The translations under genes were made by a program, and so were the position numbers. This document shows, piece after piece, positions 16,608-24,581 of a stretch of 64,000 bases of DNA. Origin of the DNA: Fusibacter ferrireducens (GTDB lineage: Bacteria > Bacillota > Clostridia > Peptostreptococcales > Acidaminobacteraceae); the NCBI RefSeq assembly GCF_015352425.1, contig NZ_JADKNH010000002.1, positions 233,169-297,168 of the forward strand. Direction: 5' to 3'. Each line of letters starts with the position of its first letter. Position 1 is the first letter of the stretch. The notes beneath the pieces are model-generated. The model ran no database searches. It was not told the origin of the DNA and saw nothing but the letters and a program-made list of their open reading frames with translations.

Positions 16608-18233
16608 TTAAGCCATGAAAAGTTTAATATCATCCTCTACAGTTCCAATACCTGCAATGCCAAATTTCTCAACGAGAACTTTCGCAACATTTGGTGATAG
16701 AAAACCTGGTAAAGTTGGTCCTAAGTGAATATTTTTAACACCAAGTGACAATAAAGCTAATAATACAATGACAGCTTTTTGCTCATACCAAGCAATATTA
16801 TAAGCAATCGGGAGTTCATTAACATCTTCTAATTCAAATATTTCTTTTAGTTTAAGTGCAATAATGGCTAATGAATAAGAATCGTTACATTGGCCAGCAT
16901 CTAGAACTCTTGGAATACCACCAATATCTCCTAGGGGCAGTTTATTATATCTATATTTTGCACATCCTGCTGTAAGAATAACCGTATCCTTTGGTAGTTT
17001 TTCAGCAAATTCTGTATAATACTGACGGTCATTCATTCGACCATCACAACCTGCCATTACAAAGAACTTTTTAATGGCTCCAGATTTAACCGCATCCACC
17101 ACTTTATCAGCTAATGCAAATACTTGATTATGTGCAAATCCACCAACAATACTACCTGTTTCTAATTCTTTAGGTGGTTCAGTTGTTTTTGCTAACTCAA
17201 TAATCTCAGTAAAATCTTTTTTGCCCTTCTCGTCCCCTATTATGTGTTTTGCCCCTGGCAATCCAGCAGAACCTGTTGTAAAAATTCTTTCTCTATAGCC
17301 CTCTTTTCTAGGTGGCACGATACAGTTTGTTGTGAACAATACCGGACCATTAAAAGAGAAAAATTCATCTACTTGATGCCACCAAGATCCACCGTAATTT
17401 CCTGCAAAATGATCATATTTCTTAAATGCAGGATAGTAATGTGCGGGTAACATTTCACTGTGAGTGTAAACATCAACACCAGTACCTTGAGTTTGCTCTA
17501 ATAATTGCTCCAAGTCTGTCAAATCATGACCTGAAATTAAAATACCTGGATTGTTTCTTACACCTATATCAACACTTGTGATTTCTGGATGTCCATATTT
17601 TGAAGTATTGGCTTCATCAAGAAGTGCCATAGCCTTTACACCGTTTTCACCAGTCTTTAAAACTAAAGCAACCAACTCGTCTGCTGTCATATCAGTCGTT
17701 ATTTTATAGAGTGTTTCATACATAAATTGATAAATTTCTATATTCTCTTTATCGCCATTAAGTGCATGTTCAGTATATGCTGCCATACCTTTTAACCCAT
17801 ATACAATCATTTCTTTTAATGATCGTATATCTTCATCTTCCGTAGCCAAAACACCAATTTCTTTTGCTTTTTCTTGCATTGCATCATCATCGGTGTATGT
17901 AAATTTCGCTGCATCAGAAAAATCAATTGTTGGAAATTTAGTACGTAAGTCGTCTCTTAAAGAAATTACTTTTTTTATTTGATTAATGAGTGCTTCCCCA
18001 TCAAAGTTTGCATTTGTAATCGTCATAAACAAACTGTTAAGCAGTTGGTAATTTACTTCTGGAATGTCCTCAACTTTTACATTTCCTTTTACGACAACTT
18101 CTGCTAATCCCTTTGTGGCATAAATCAAAAGATCTTGAATTCTTGCAATATCTTCTGTTTTACCACAGACTCCACGGATTGTACACCCGGTTCCTCTGGC
18201 TGTTTCTTGACATTGATAACAAAACATACTCAT
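16608..18233 (-). CDS. hcp: Hydroxylamine reductase / hybrid-cluster protein
   Basis: A 541-aa cytoplasmic Hcp. The N-terminal cluster ligands are in [21 protein letters not shown] (Cys5, Cys8, Cys17, Cys23), the class I/II spacing of anaerobes. Downstream hybrid-cluster motifs include [48 protein letters not shown] and [12 protein letters not shown]. Hcp reduces NO to N2O and/or hydroxylamine to ammonia and protects against nitrosative stress. The gene follows the cupin gene by 21 bp with AAGGAGGAAAATT before the ATG. The divergent Crp/Fnr regulator and its operator imply HcpR-type induction by nitrogen oxides. Confidence 0.96.
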   Translation of the reverse strand: MSMFCYQCQETARGTGCTIRGVCGKTEDIARIQDLLIYATKGLAEVVVKGNVKVEDIPEVNYQLLNSLFMTITNANFDGEALINQIKKVISLRDDLRTKFPTIDFSDAAKFTYTDDDAMQEKAKEIGVLATEDEDIRSLKEMIVYGLKGMAAYTEHALNGDKENIEIYQFMYETLYKITTDMTADELVALVLKTGENGVKAMALLDEANTSKYGHPEITSVDIGVRNNPGILISGHDLTDLEQLLEQTQGTGVDVYTHSEMLPAHYYPAFKKYDHFAGNYGGSWWHQVDEFFSFNGPVLFTTNCIVPPRKEGYRERIFTTGSAGLPGAKHIIGDEKGKKDFTEIIELAKTTEPPKELETGSIVGGFAHNQVFALADKVVDAVKSGAIKKFFVMAGCDGRMNDRQYYTEFAEKLPKDTVILTAGCAKYRYNKLPLGDIGGIPRVLDAGQCNDSYSLAIIALKLKEIFELEDVNELPIAYNIAWYEQKAVIVLLALLSLGVKNIHLGPTLPGFLSPNVAKVLVEKFGIAGIGTVEDDIKLFMA

Positions 18234-18254
18234 AATTTTCCTCCTTAAATTTTT

Positions 18255-18569
18255 CTATTTTGTTGGGGCTGGTGCTTTAACTACAATCAGTTCAAGTACT
18301 TCAGCATCCAAATTTTTAACATTCATTTTAATGTTAAATGGTATTTTAAGTACTGTTCCCGTATCATAATGGCAAACCTCTTGATCATCTAGCCCGATGG
18401 ATAATTTACCCCTTAATACAGTCATATAAACAGTAGAATTGGAAAAATGCTCTGGCAATCCTTCATCTTGGTTAAATACCATATGAATATAATGGACATT
18501 TTCGTCCTGAATTACTTTTTCAACCAAACGGTCATTTCCCATTGTTATTTTAAATATCTGCTCGATCAT
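18255..18569 (-). CDS. Small cupin-domain protein upstream of hcp
   Basis: A 104-aa single-domain cupin-like beta-barrel (VHYIHMVFNQDEGLPEHFSN, VYMTVLRGKLSIGL, HYDTGTVLKIPFNIKMNV). The metal-binding His/Glu set is incomplete (one H-x-H-like pair and a later His), so enzymatic activity is uncertain. The start at 18569 is supported by AAGGAAGGTGATT; the upstream in-frame start is not. It is the first gene of the hcp transcription unit and should be co-regulated with it. Small cupins often sit beside hcp/HcpR genes in Clostridia, but their function is not established. Confidence 0.75.
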   Translation of the reverse strand: MIEQIFKITMGNDRLVEKVIQDENVHYIHMVFNQDEGLPEHFSNSTVYMTVLRGKLSIGLDDQEVCHYDTGTVLKIPFNIKMNVKNLDAEVLELIVVKAPAPTK

Positions 18570-18593
18570 TCTAATCACCTTCCTTTTCACAGT

Positions 18594-18606
18594 TACCTAT
18601 AGTATA
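18594..18606 (-). promoter_or_regulatory. Putative -10 region and start of the cupin-hcp promoter
   Basis: TATACT on the minus strand at 18606-18601 fits a -10 box, giving a predicted start near 18594. The Crp/Fnr-type palindrome is then centred at about -41.5, the classic class II activator position. The upstream region has no good -35 box, as expected for an activator-dependent promoter. Confidence 0.5.
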
Positions 18607-18627
18607 CTTTATTTAGCAAGTTAAAAC

Positions 18628-18643
18628 TGTAACAGCTGTTACA
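18628..18643. promoter_or_regulatory. Crp/Fnr-family (HcpR-like) operator
   Basis: TGTAACAGCTGTTACA is a perfect 16-bp palindrome between the divergent cupin-hcp unit and the Crp/Fnr regulator gene. It ends 17 bp before the regulator ATG, so binding would also affect the regulator gene itself (autoregulation). Its GTAAC...GTTAC form resembles HcpR sites described in Clostridia. Assignment to the adjacent regulator is inferred from position. Confidence 0.75.
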
Positions 18644-18660
18644 AATTATGAGGAGGTCAA

Positions 18661-19323
18661 ATGTTTTTAGATGTAAAACTTTTGTTAAACAATCCATTAT
18701 TCAAAGACATGGATTCCAGTTTATTATTAAAATTAATTGATTTTGATCACTGCATCATAGGGAACTACAAAAAAGGATCACTTATTGTACAAGAAGGTGA
18801 TCCTTGCAGTTCTATTGGCTTTGTTCTTTCTGGTGTTCTAGCAATTCAACAGTTTACACCTACAGGAGAAGTTCTGACTATTAAAATGTTCGATACAAAC
18901 GATGCATTTGGAACAGCTCTATACAGTTCAAAAGCCCCTCAATATCCATTTACGCTTATGACTATGAAAGATAGTAAAGTACTTTATATGCCTTTTGAAC
19001 AAGTTAGAAAACTTTTAAAAAATAGTCCAATATTCAATGACAATTTTATTGATTTTCTATCGTCTCGAGTTCTAAATTTTAAAGAAAAGATACAAATGCT
19101 TCAATACAAAGACGTTCGTTCAAGGCTAATGCTCTACTTATCAAAAGAATATAAAAATAGTGGCTTAACAACCTTCAAATTACAACACTCAAGGTCTTTG
19201 ATTGCAGATATTATTGGTGTAGCTAGACCTTCTGTTTCACGAGAATTAACGAATATGGCAAACGATTATCTCATACAGGTTTCTGGTCAGAAAATAACAC
19301 TCTTGAAGCCAGAGTTATTTTAA
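18661..19323 (+). CDS. Crp/Fnr-family regulator, HcpR-like
   Basis: A 220-aa transcription factor. The N-terminal cyclic-nucleotide-type beta-roll is at about residues 20-120 (GSLIVQEGDPCSSIGFVLSG), followed by a long dimerisation helix and a C-terminal winged helix (SRSLIADIIGVARPSVSREL, about 178-197). The four-cysteine iron-sulphur set of FNR is absent. HcpR proteins sense NO through haem and activate hcp; the divergent hcp unit and the operator in between support that role. GAGGAGGTCAA precedes the ATG. The 3' end is part of a long terminator hairpin. Confidence 0.88.
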   Translation: MFLDVKLLLNNPLFKDMDSSLLLKLIDFDHCIIGNYKKGSLIVQEGDPCSSIGFVLSGVLAIQQFTPTGEVLTIKMFDTNDAFGTALYSSKAPQYPFTLMTMKDSKVLYMPFEQVRKLLKNSPIFNDNFIDFLSSRVLNFKEKIQMLQYKDVRSRLMLYLSKEYKNSGLTTFKLQHSRSLIADIIGVARPSVSRELTNMANDYLIQVSGQKITLLKPELF

Positions 19324-19344
19324 GCGCCTTCAAGAGTGTTATTT
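19292..19344. terminator. Bidirectional terminator hairpin at the end of the Crp/Fnr gene
   Basis: AAATAACACTCTTGAAG (19292-19308) and its exact complement (19328-19344) form a 17-bp stem with a 19-nt loop that includes the regulator stop codon. T-rich ends on both sides (ATTT on plus, ATTTT on minus) suggest termination both of the regulator and of transcription coming leftward through DUF6133 copy C. Confidence 0.7.
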
Positions 19345-19390
19345 GGCAATAGGTATACTCTATTCAAATACTGTTAATTAGAAAATCAAT

Positions 19391-19777
19391 TTAACTACCA
19401 TAATTAAACATTTCCATAATTCTCTCTTGAAGTTCAGGTAAGACAACATCGCCTATTAATTTATAAAGACCCATTAGAAGCAAACTTCCCAATACCACAG
19501 CTGTTAATATGGTTATTGCTTGCGATACTGTTCCTTCACCTCTTTGATCTAATAACACAACTTTGCTTCTATTCATTAATTCGTTTGCTCTAAATCTAAC
19601 CCTATTCATTTTATTATTCACCCTCTTTCTTAGCGTAGCAATTCTATCGTAGCAACGAAGTACAGAAAAAACAGCAGAATCGACCATGCCCTCTCCGCTA
19701 TTTCCAGCAAGAATTGTTCTTCCGTTAACCATCACTTTTACCGTTTCCAAATGTACTCTGTTCATTAACTTTTTCAT
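19391..19777 (-). CDS. DUF6133-type membrane protein (copy C)
   Basis: A 128-aa protein ending in the family module: a hydrophobic helix (ITILTAVVLGSLLLMGLYKLIGDVV) and LPELQERIMEMFNYGS. The N-terminal half contains two GEG segments (GNSGEGMVDSAV and DQRGEGTVSQAI) separated by a basic linker, as if the leader region had been duplicated. Copy A is only 76 aa and lacks both. It is downstream of the VirB2-like pilin and VirD4 genes, the normal place for the family. It has a good ribosome binding site (ATGGAGGTCGTGAA). Confidence 0.8.
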   Translation of the reverse strand: MKKLMNRVHLETVKVMVNGRTILAGNSGEGMVDSAVFSVLRCYDRIATLRKRVNNKMNRVRFRANELMNRSKVVLLDQRGEGTVSQAITILTAVVLGSLLLMGLYKLIGDVVLPELQERIMEMFNYGS

Positions 19778-19835
19778 TTCACGACCTCCATAGATTTAAA
19801 ATTCATTTTTATTTTTAATCAGGACCTGCCCACGA

Positions 19836-20183
19836 TTAAACGTAATAGCCAATAATTAGATTCAGTGTCGCCGAAGCTAAAACTGCTCCAACAACTGAAA
19901 CAATCACCGTTACAATACGGTTGTTCCATTTTTTCTGATCGATTTCATCTGCCGCACTTCTTCTAATAAAGAAATAGATAATCAGCAAAACACCGACAAT
20001 GGGTGCTAAAACCATTAACCAAGTCGTTACGTCTTGAATTAAATTTTCAGTGCCTTTCACAATTTGGCTTTCTTGAACCGTATCTGCCATTACCGGTATG
20101 GTTGACAACATCATTGCTGACAATGTTCCAACCATAACCTTTAAAAGTCTTGTTACTTTCTGTCTTAGGGGTTTATGCTTCAT
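19836..20183 (-). CDS. VirB2/TrbC-like conjugative pilin
   Basis: A 115-aa protein with a signal peptide (LLKVMVGTLSAMMLSTIPVMADT, cleavage likely after VMA) followed by two hydrophobic helices (LMVLAPIVGVLLIIYFFI and VTVIVSVVGAVLASATLNLIIGYYV) separated by a polar loop. This is VirB2/TrbC pilin topology. The ATG at 20183 is chosen for AAAGGCGGTGAGAAAG upstream, and it overlaps the VirD4 gene end. It would form the transfer filament or a membrane channel component. Confidence 0.75.
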   Translation of the reverse strand: MKHKPLRQKVTRLLKVMVGTLSAMMLSTIPVMADTVQESQIVKGTENLIQDVTTWLMVLAPIVGVLLIIYFFIRRSAADEIDQKKWNNRIVTVIVSVVGAVLASATLNLIIGYYV

Positions 20184-22242
20184 CTTTCTCACCGCCTTTC
20201 ATATTTCGCATATAGACAAAGTTTGATTTTTCTTCTTGGGTGTAATACTCCCAAATATTCCATGTATCAATGGCATTATGGGATTTTCTCTGGTGTCTTT
20301 TTCTTTCTCTTTCTTCACGCACCTTTCTGTTATGTTCTTTGTCACCAAGTCCGAATAGGGCATTAAAAAACCACTTCGATAAATCTGGCAATTGCATCAT
20401 TGCCGGATGATTTCTCGAAGTGATTAATGTGTAAGGTCTATTGATTCGTCTAATTTCATCCACTGTTAAAAGTGCTCGATGCGTTAGATTTACGCTGTGC
20501 GAACTCGATGGATTCGAATATTTGCCATGGGATGAACTCAGCGAATAGGTGGATACCGTGTAATTCCCTAGTTTCTTTGATATTTCATCCAGGGTTCCTA
20601 GATCATCAGCTTGAAGATAAAGCCAAGTTTCACAATTGGATTTAATTGTACCAGCGACTTCTTTGCCATATTTCTCATCCAGTTGCATAAAGCTTTGAAG
20701 GAATAAGTTAAACCGGATACCCCTTCCACCACCAACAGTCAGTTTGTTGGCGAAGTCTGGAATCTTTACAAAGTTTCCGAACTCCTCAAGCATGAAGTTG
20801 ACTCTTCGCTTTAAGCGTCCCCCTCTCTCATCTGCATTTTTCACCAGTTGCATATAACACTGATTCACAAAGAGACTGGCTAAACTATAGTAAGTTGTCT
20901 TTTCATCAGGAAGAATAATGAACAGTACCTGCTTGACTGTTCCCATTTTCCTAAGATCAAAGTCACTGGCTTCTGACATGGAATGGATCAGAGGATTTGT
21001 AAACAGCCTTAATGTTGTCAGTGCTGAAGTATAGAATGATCCTCTGGTCTTACTAGGAGCCACTTCACTAATGGCAAGTAATGCTTTAGCCGGATGATTT
21101 GCCGGCATATTCTTCATGTATTTGACGATCGGCATTGTGCCGTCCACCACTTTACACATCTCACTGATAAAGAAATAGACATTGCTCATATTCTGGTATC
21201 TTCTGTCTTTGCCATTGCGATTATCATAAACCACTGCCATTATGGCACTGGCAATAATACTGGCTTCACCATTAGTCCAGATTTTTTCGTTGTGACTATT
21301 CTCTGGTACGAGTGCCGCTGTCAAATCCCATGTAGCATCCACTGCTTTGGGAATATCATTTTCATCAATGGCATCAATAATTGGCTGCAAGAAGTTATAG
21401 CGATCACTCTTAAGAGGATTCTTAAAATCAATACAAGTCACCTCATAGCCAAGAGCAACCAAATATGGATAAGTGTAGGTGAAGATTTCACCTTTGGGGT
21501 CACTTATGACCAAACTCTCCTCTGAAAGTCCAAGCAGTCCGACGGATTGAAGTACAACTGATCTTGTTTTCCCTGATCGAGTAGCACCAATACAAAGACT
21601 ATGGGTGTCTTCATCAATATAAAATATCTTTTCTGTATCTCCCTCTTTCTGAAATCCAACTACAATGCCGCCCTGATTTAGCTGGGATATCGGATGTTCC
21701 TGTGCATCGGTTTCTGACAAATCTTTTTCATTTGATGCTTCATTCCTTTCTTCTGATTGGTTTTGAATGTTTTTCCCTTCAGATAAGTTTTCTTTTTTTG
21801 AACTGTTTTCTTTTTCTTCATCCTGTTTAATCCTTTCCATTAATATTTGTAGATCATACTTCCTAAGCCTAGTCGATTTAAACGCTTTATTCTTTTCACC
21901 ATCAGTCAGCCATCTTGCTGATCCAAATTGCATTTGTCCCGCTCTGACCGGCGTTGCAATATCTGGTGTGATCGCATCTAAATCTGACTGATAGGGTTTC
22001 ATATTTGCCAAGTAAAAATATATAGAACATAAAAGAACAAAACCTTGTAAATAAAGAAATAGCGACAAATGTTGATCACTTGCCGCCATACTTTCAAAAC
22101 AATATTTAATTGGAATAAAGGTGAGCACTTTCATTTTTCCTGACAATAAAAAATGTAGATTCGTGGAAAAGTAAATATTCATCCATAAACCTACAAGAAA
22201 AATCAGTGCCGATATCATCAGCTTCAATTGTTTGTATTTCAA
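20173..22242 (-). CDS. VirD4/TraG-type conjugative coupling protein
   Basis: A 689-aa membrane ATPase that delivers the relaxase-DNA complex to the secretion channel. Two N-terminal transmembrane helices (about residues 8-28 and 60-80) are followed by a charged linker and the ATPase domain: Walker A GATRSGKTRSVV near 220, DPKGEIFTY, the Walker B segment RVNFMLEEFGNF near 484, and SNCETWLYLQADD. The start is TTG with GAGGTGATGTGATAAA upstream. The C-terminus is basic (REERERKRHQRKSHN). It sits between the relaxosome genes and the pilin gene. Confidence 0.92.
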   Translation of the reverse strand: MKYKQLKLMISALIFLVGLWMNIYFSTNLHFLLSGKMKVLTFIPIKYCFESMAASDQHLSLFLYLQGFVLLCSIYFYLANMKPYQSDLDAITPDIATPVRAGQMQFGSARWLTDGEKNKAFKSTRLRKYDLQILMERIKQDEEKENSSKKENLSEGKNIQNQSEERNEASNEKDLSETDAQEHPISQLNQGGIVVGFQKEGDTEKIFYIDEDTHSLCIGATRSGKTRSVVLQSVGLLGLSEESLVISDPKGEIFTYTYPYLVALGYEVTCIDFKNPLKSDRYNFLQPIIDAIDENDIPKAVDATWDLTAALVPENSHNEKIWTNGEASIIASAIMAVVYDNRNGKDRRYQNMSNVYFFISEMCKVVDGTMPIVKYMKNMPANHPAKALLAISEVAPSKTRGSFYTSALTTLRLFTNPLIHSMSEASDFDLRKMGTVKQVLFIILPDEKTTYYSLASLFVNQCYMQLVKNADERGGRLKRRVNFMLEEFGNFVKIPDFANKLTVGGGRGIRFNLFLQSFMQLDEKYGKEVAGTIKSNCETWLYLQADDLGTLDEISKKLGNYTVSTYSLSSSHGKYSNPSSSHSVNLTHRALLTVDEIRRINRPYTLITSRNHPAMMQLPDLSKWFFNALFGLGDKEHNRKVREERERKRHQRKSHNAIDTWNIWEYYTQEEKSNFVYMRNMKGGEKDEA

Positions 22243-22256
22243 TTTATCACATCACC

Positions 22257-22706
22257 TCACAGTTCAATCCCATCATCAGCAACCATCTCAAGATCTTCAA
22301 GTTTCTCATGACGCAAAATCTCCGGAACAATCAATTCAATTTTTTCAAGAATTGAACCGATGGCTTTTTCATCCTTGTAATTCAAATTGCCATTAAGCCC
22401 AACATAATTCACTAAACTTGAATGGATTAATTTTAAATCCGTTTCACCAAACATACGATTGGCATTAATAAGTCCTGTGCGTTTGGCAAAATCCTCTTTT
22501 GCAGTTTCAATACTAGAAAAATAATGCCCCAATGTTACTGATTTACCATCATATGTGTATTGCCAGGTCACAAATTCAAAACCGTCTTGCATCTCTCCCA
22601 TCGCCAGAACATATCCATCATGTTCTAGTATTTTACGGTATCCATCTTTTAAACCATCCGCCTGCAAGGGTTTAAGTTGATTGTAGAATTCCATTAGTTT
22701 TGTCAT
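22257..22706 (-). CDS. Hypothetical ICE protein between relaxase and coupling protein
   Basis: A 149-aa soluble acidic protein that I do not recognise beyond its ICE context. The central part (YDGKSVTLGHYFSSIETAKEDFAKRTGLI) looks like a small alpha/beta domain. Its C-terminus (EDLEMVADDGIEL) is acidic, like several neighbouring ICE proteins. AAAGGTGGATGATT precedes the ATG. It is co-transcribed with the relaxase upstream and virD4 downstream (14-bp gap), so an accessory conjugation role is likely. Confidence 0.6.
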   Translation of the reverse strand: MTKLMEFYNQLKPLQADGLKDGYRKILEHDGYVLAMGEMQDGFEFVTWQYTYDGKSVTLGHYFSSIETAKEDFAKRTGLINANRMFGETDLKLIHSSLVNYVGLNGNLNYKDEKAIGSILEKIELIVPEILRHEKLEDLEMVADDGIEL

Positions 22707-22725
22707 TCAATCATCCACCTTTCAT

Positions 22726-23691
22726 TTACATACTATTTTCACTTTCTTTGTCCCAGTTAAGCCCTTTGCCTTTCTTTGATTCTTCAATTTTTTCTTTTAG
22801 TGCTTCTCTTTCAATCGTTGATAAAGGATAGTTACTCCTGCTCGCATCCAACTGATTATCCATCTTAACAAGTTGAACTGCTGATAGAAGCATTTCCATT
22901 TTACTTCGAGATATTCTAGCCTCCATTCTTTGACTGTTCAATTCAAAAGCTTTTAACAGTGCTTCCTTTGTAAAGTGTTCCGGTGGATACAGCTTTCTAT
23001 TTCTGCATTTTTTCCCTTCCGAATTGGTAAAAGTGATATATTTTCTGGTATCACTCCAATCCACTTGATAGCCTAGTGCGTTCATATTAGCTACGAATTC
23101 TTCTTTACTTCTGGCAATCCATTTCACTTTTTTCACTGTTAAATAGAGTTCATACTTCCAACTATGACTGTTTTCTTTAGAACGGTATTCACCTCGATTA
23201 ACGCGACTTCCTGATTTGCCTTGGGTAAGAATCAGTCCGTATTTTTTGCAAATTTCATCGGAGTTGTCTTTCATCATTTGAAGCTGTTCTGCACTCTGTT
23301 TCCATTTCATACCGGTCTCCATATTAACGGTATTTACAACAAAATGCGTATGAAGATGATCTCGATCTGTATGAACTGCATAGGCAACTTGAAAACCTTT
23401 GAAAGCTTCCATTTGCACCAGCTCATCAGCAATCTGCTTAACCATTGCAGGTGTCACTTTATCATATGGCGCAAAGCTCTGAGTAAAGTGGATATATTGT
23501 CTGCCTTTTAATTTGCTGTATTCTGACTTTGTCATAAAAAACTCGTTATAGGCTGTATTAATACCACAGTTATGACCACCTTTTAAAGTTTCTTCTGTTT
23601 TAGCTGGATTGGTAATGTATTTCAGAACTCTTTCAAGGGCAGATAATGTATTGTTTTTTCCGTTAATGAATTCAATAACAGCCATAAGCAT
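22726..23691 (-). CDS. MobA/VirD2-family relaxase (MOBP-like)
   Basis: A 321-aa relaxase that should nick oriT and stay bound to the transferred strand. The N-terminal domain shows the catalytic tyrosine region (ALERVLKYITNPAK), RQYIHFTQSFAP, and the metal-binding HTDRDHLHTHFVVNTV motif near residues 107-122. A helical basic C-terminus follows. The length is short for the family but complete. The ATG overlaps the stop of the upstream 118-aa gene (TAATG). The MobC-like gene lies two genes upstream. Confidence 0.9.
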   Translation of the reverse strand: MLMAVIEFINGKNNTLSALERVLKYITNPAKTEETLKGGHNCGINTAYNEFFMTKSEYSKLKGRQYIHFTQSFAPYDKVTPAMVKQIADELVQMEAFKGFQVAYAVHTDRDHLHTHFVVNTVNMETGMKWKQSAEQLQMMKDNSDEICKKYGLILTQGKSGSRVNRGEYRSKENSHSWKYELYLTVKKVKWIARSKEEFVANMNALGYQVDWSDTRKYITFTNSEGKKCRNRKLYPPEHFTKEALLKAFELNSQRMEARISRSKMEMLLSAVQLVKMDNQLDASRSNYPLSTIEREALKEKIEESKKGKGLNWDKESENSM

Positions 23692-24047
23692 TACATCTCA
23701 TCTAACGCATCTTCTAGTTCATTGGCTAAATCTTTCAATTCCTCAATCATCTTTTGACTGAATTCAGATTTCACACCTACTGCATCATATAGATCAGATA
23801 ATGCTTTAATCATCTTGTCCGGATTCTCATTGAAAAGTCTTGATTGCCTGATGTCTTCAGATAGAAGAAAGTCTTGACCTTTAGCATATTCTCCCTTAAT
23901 TACTACATCCACTGCATAAGAACCTTCAGTAATGCCTATGGTTGTATACTTTCCATCTGTCGGCAATTGATTAAAATAATCAGCGGCTTCCTGAAGATCA
24001 TCTTTCCACTCACAGCCATTCCCATAACGATAAACATGGTATTTCAT
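23691..24047 (-). CDS. Hypothetical relaxosome-operon protein
   Basis: A 118-aa acidic protein without a family I recognise. It begins MKYHVYRYGNGCEWKDDLQEA and ends with a helical acidic tail (MIEELKDLANELEDALDEM). It sits between the MobC-like gene and the relaxase and overlaps the relaxase start by one base, so the products are probably made in fixed ratio. A relaxosome accessory role is only an inference from position. Confidence 0.6.
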   Translation of the reverse strand: MKYHVYRYGNGCEWKDDLQEAADYFNQLPTDGKYTTIGITEGSYAVDVVIKGEYAKGQDFLLSEDIRQSRLFNENPDKMIKALSDLYDAVGVKSEFSQKMIEELKDLANELEDALDEM

Positions 24048-24053
24048 ACGTCA

Positions 24054-24362
24054 TCACCTCTTCCCTTTTACTAATTTGCATAACTCATCCCATAATCCTG
24101 TAAAGGCTTCTCTGGCCTTCGTTAGATTAACTTCCTTGATTTTCCCTTGATGGGCTAATACCGTTAACTGGTTTAAGTTGTTGCCGATTTTAGATAACTG
24201 ATGATTCATTTCTTTAATATCATCAAAAAAAATAATCTCCTTGTCCAGTGCGGACAAGGAGACATATCTGCTGATGCTCAAATTTGCTTTTTTCGCTTTC
24301 CTTATTATCTTTTGATATTCTTTTTCTGTAACTCTTAAGTTAATGCGTTTTGTTTTATTCAA
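24054..24362 (-). CDS. MobC-like relaxosome DNA-binding protein
   Basis: A 102-aa protein starting KTKRINLRVTEKEYQKIIRKAKKANLSISRY, a ribbon-helix-helix fold typical of MobC/TraY-type nicking accessory proteins, followed by a helical C-terminus (MNHQLSKIGNNLNQLTVLAHQ) shared with the bacterial mobilisation (MobC) family. I place the start at the TTG at 24362, because GGGAGG lies 7 nt upstream, inside the longer reading frame. It likely binds oriT, which should lie nearby, probably in the 24363-24500 gap; no clear nick motif was found. Confidence 0.8.
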   Translation of the reverse strand: MNKTKRINLRVTEKEYQKIIRKAKKANLSISRYVSLSALDKEIIFFDDIKEMNHQLSKIGNNLNQLTVLAHQGKIKEVNLTKAREAFTGLWDELCKLVKGKR

Positions 24363-24508
24363 AGTACTTCCTCCCAACAAATTTAAATTTTCTTGTTTAG
24401 TCTCATTTTAATATCAGAAATTGTATATTCTAGATTACAAACTGAATCTTTGTACCTATCTAATACTATTCCGATTAAAAATTCAATTCAAACTCCATTA
24501 ATAATCAA

Positions 24509-24556
24509 TTGACATTAATCCGATATCGGACTATAATTGAATTGTCCGATATCGGA
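24509..24556 (+). promoter_or_regulatory. marR promoter with two identical MarR-type operators
   Basis: A near-consensus promoter has TTGACA at 24509-24514, a 17-bp spacer and TATAAT at 24532-24537. The 12-bp palindrome TCCGATATCGGA occurs twice, at 24519-24530 (inside the spacer) and 24545-24556 (at the transcription start), centres 26 bp apart. The downstream MarR protein is the obvious ligand and would repress its own operon. Confidence 0.88.
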
Positions 24557-24581
24557 TTATGAGAATTAGAAAGGATGACTT

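Noticed and set aside
24363-24508. Origin of transfer near the MobC-like gene
   Set aside because: The position is right, but I found no clear nick consensus or large inverted repeat, so it is not listed as a feature.
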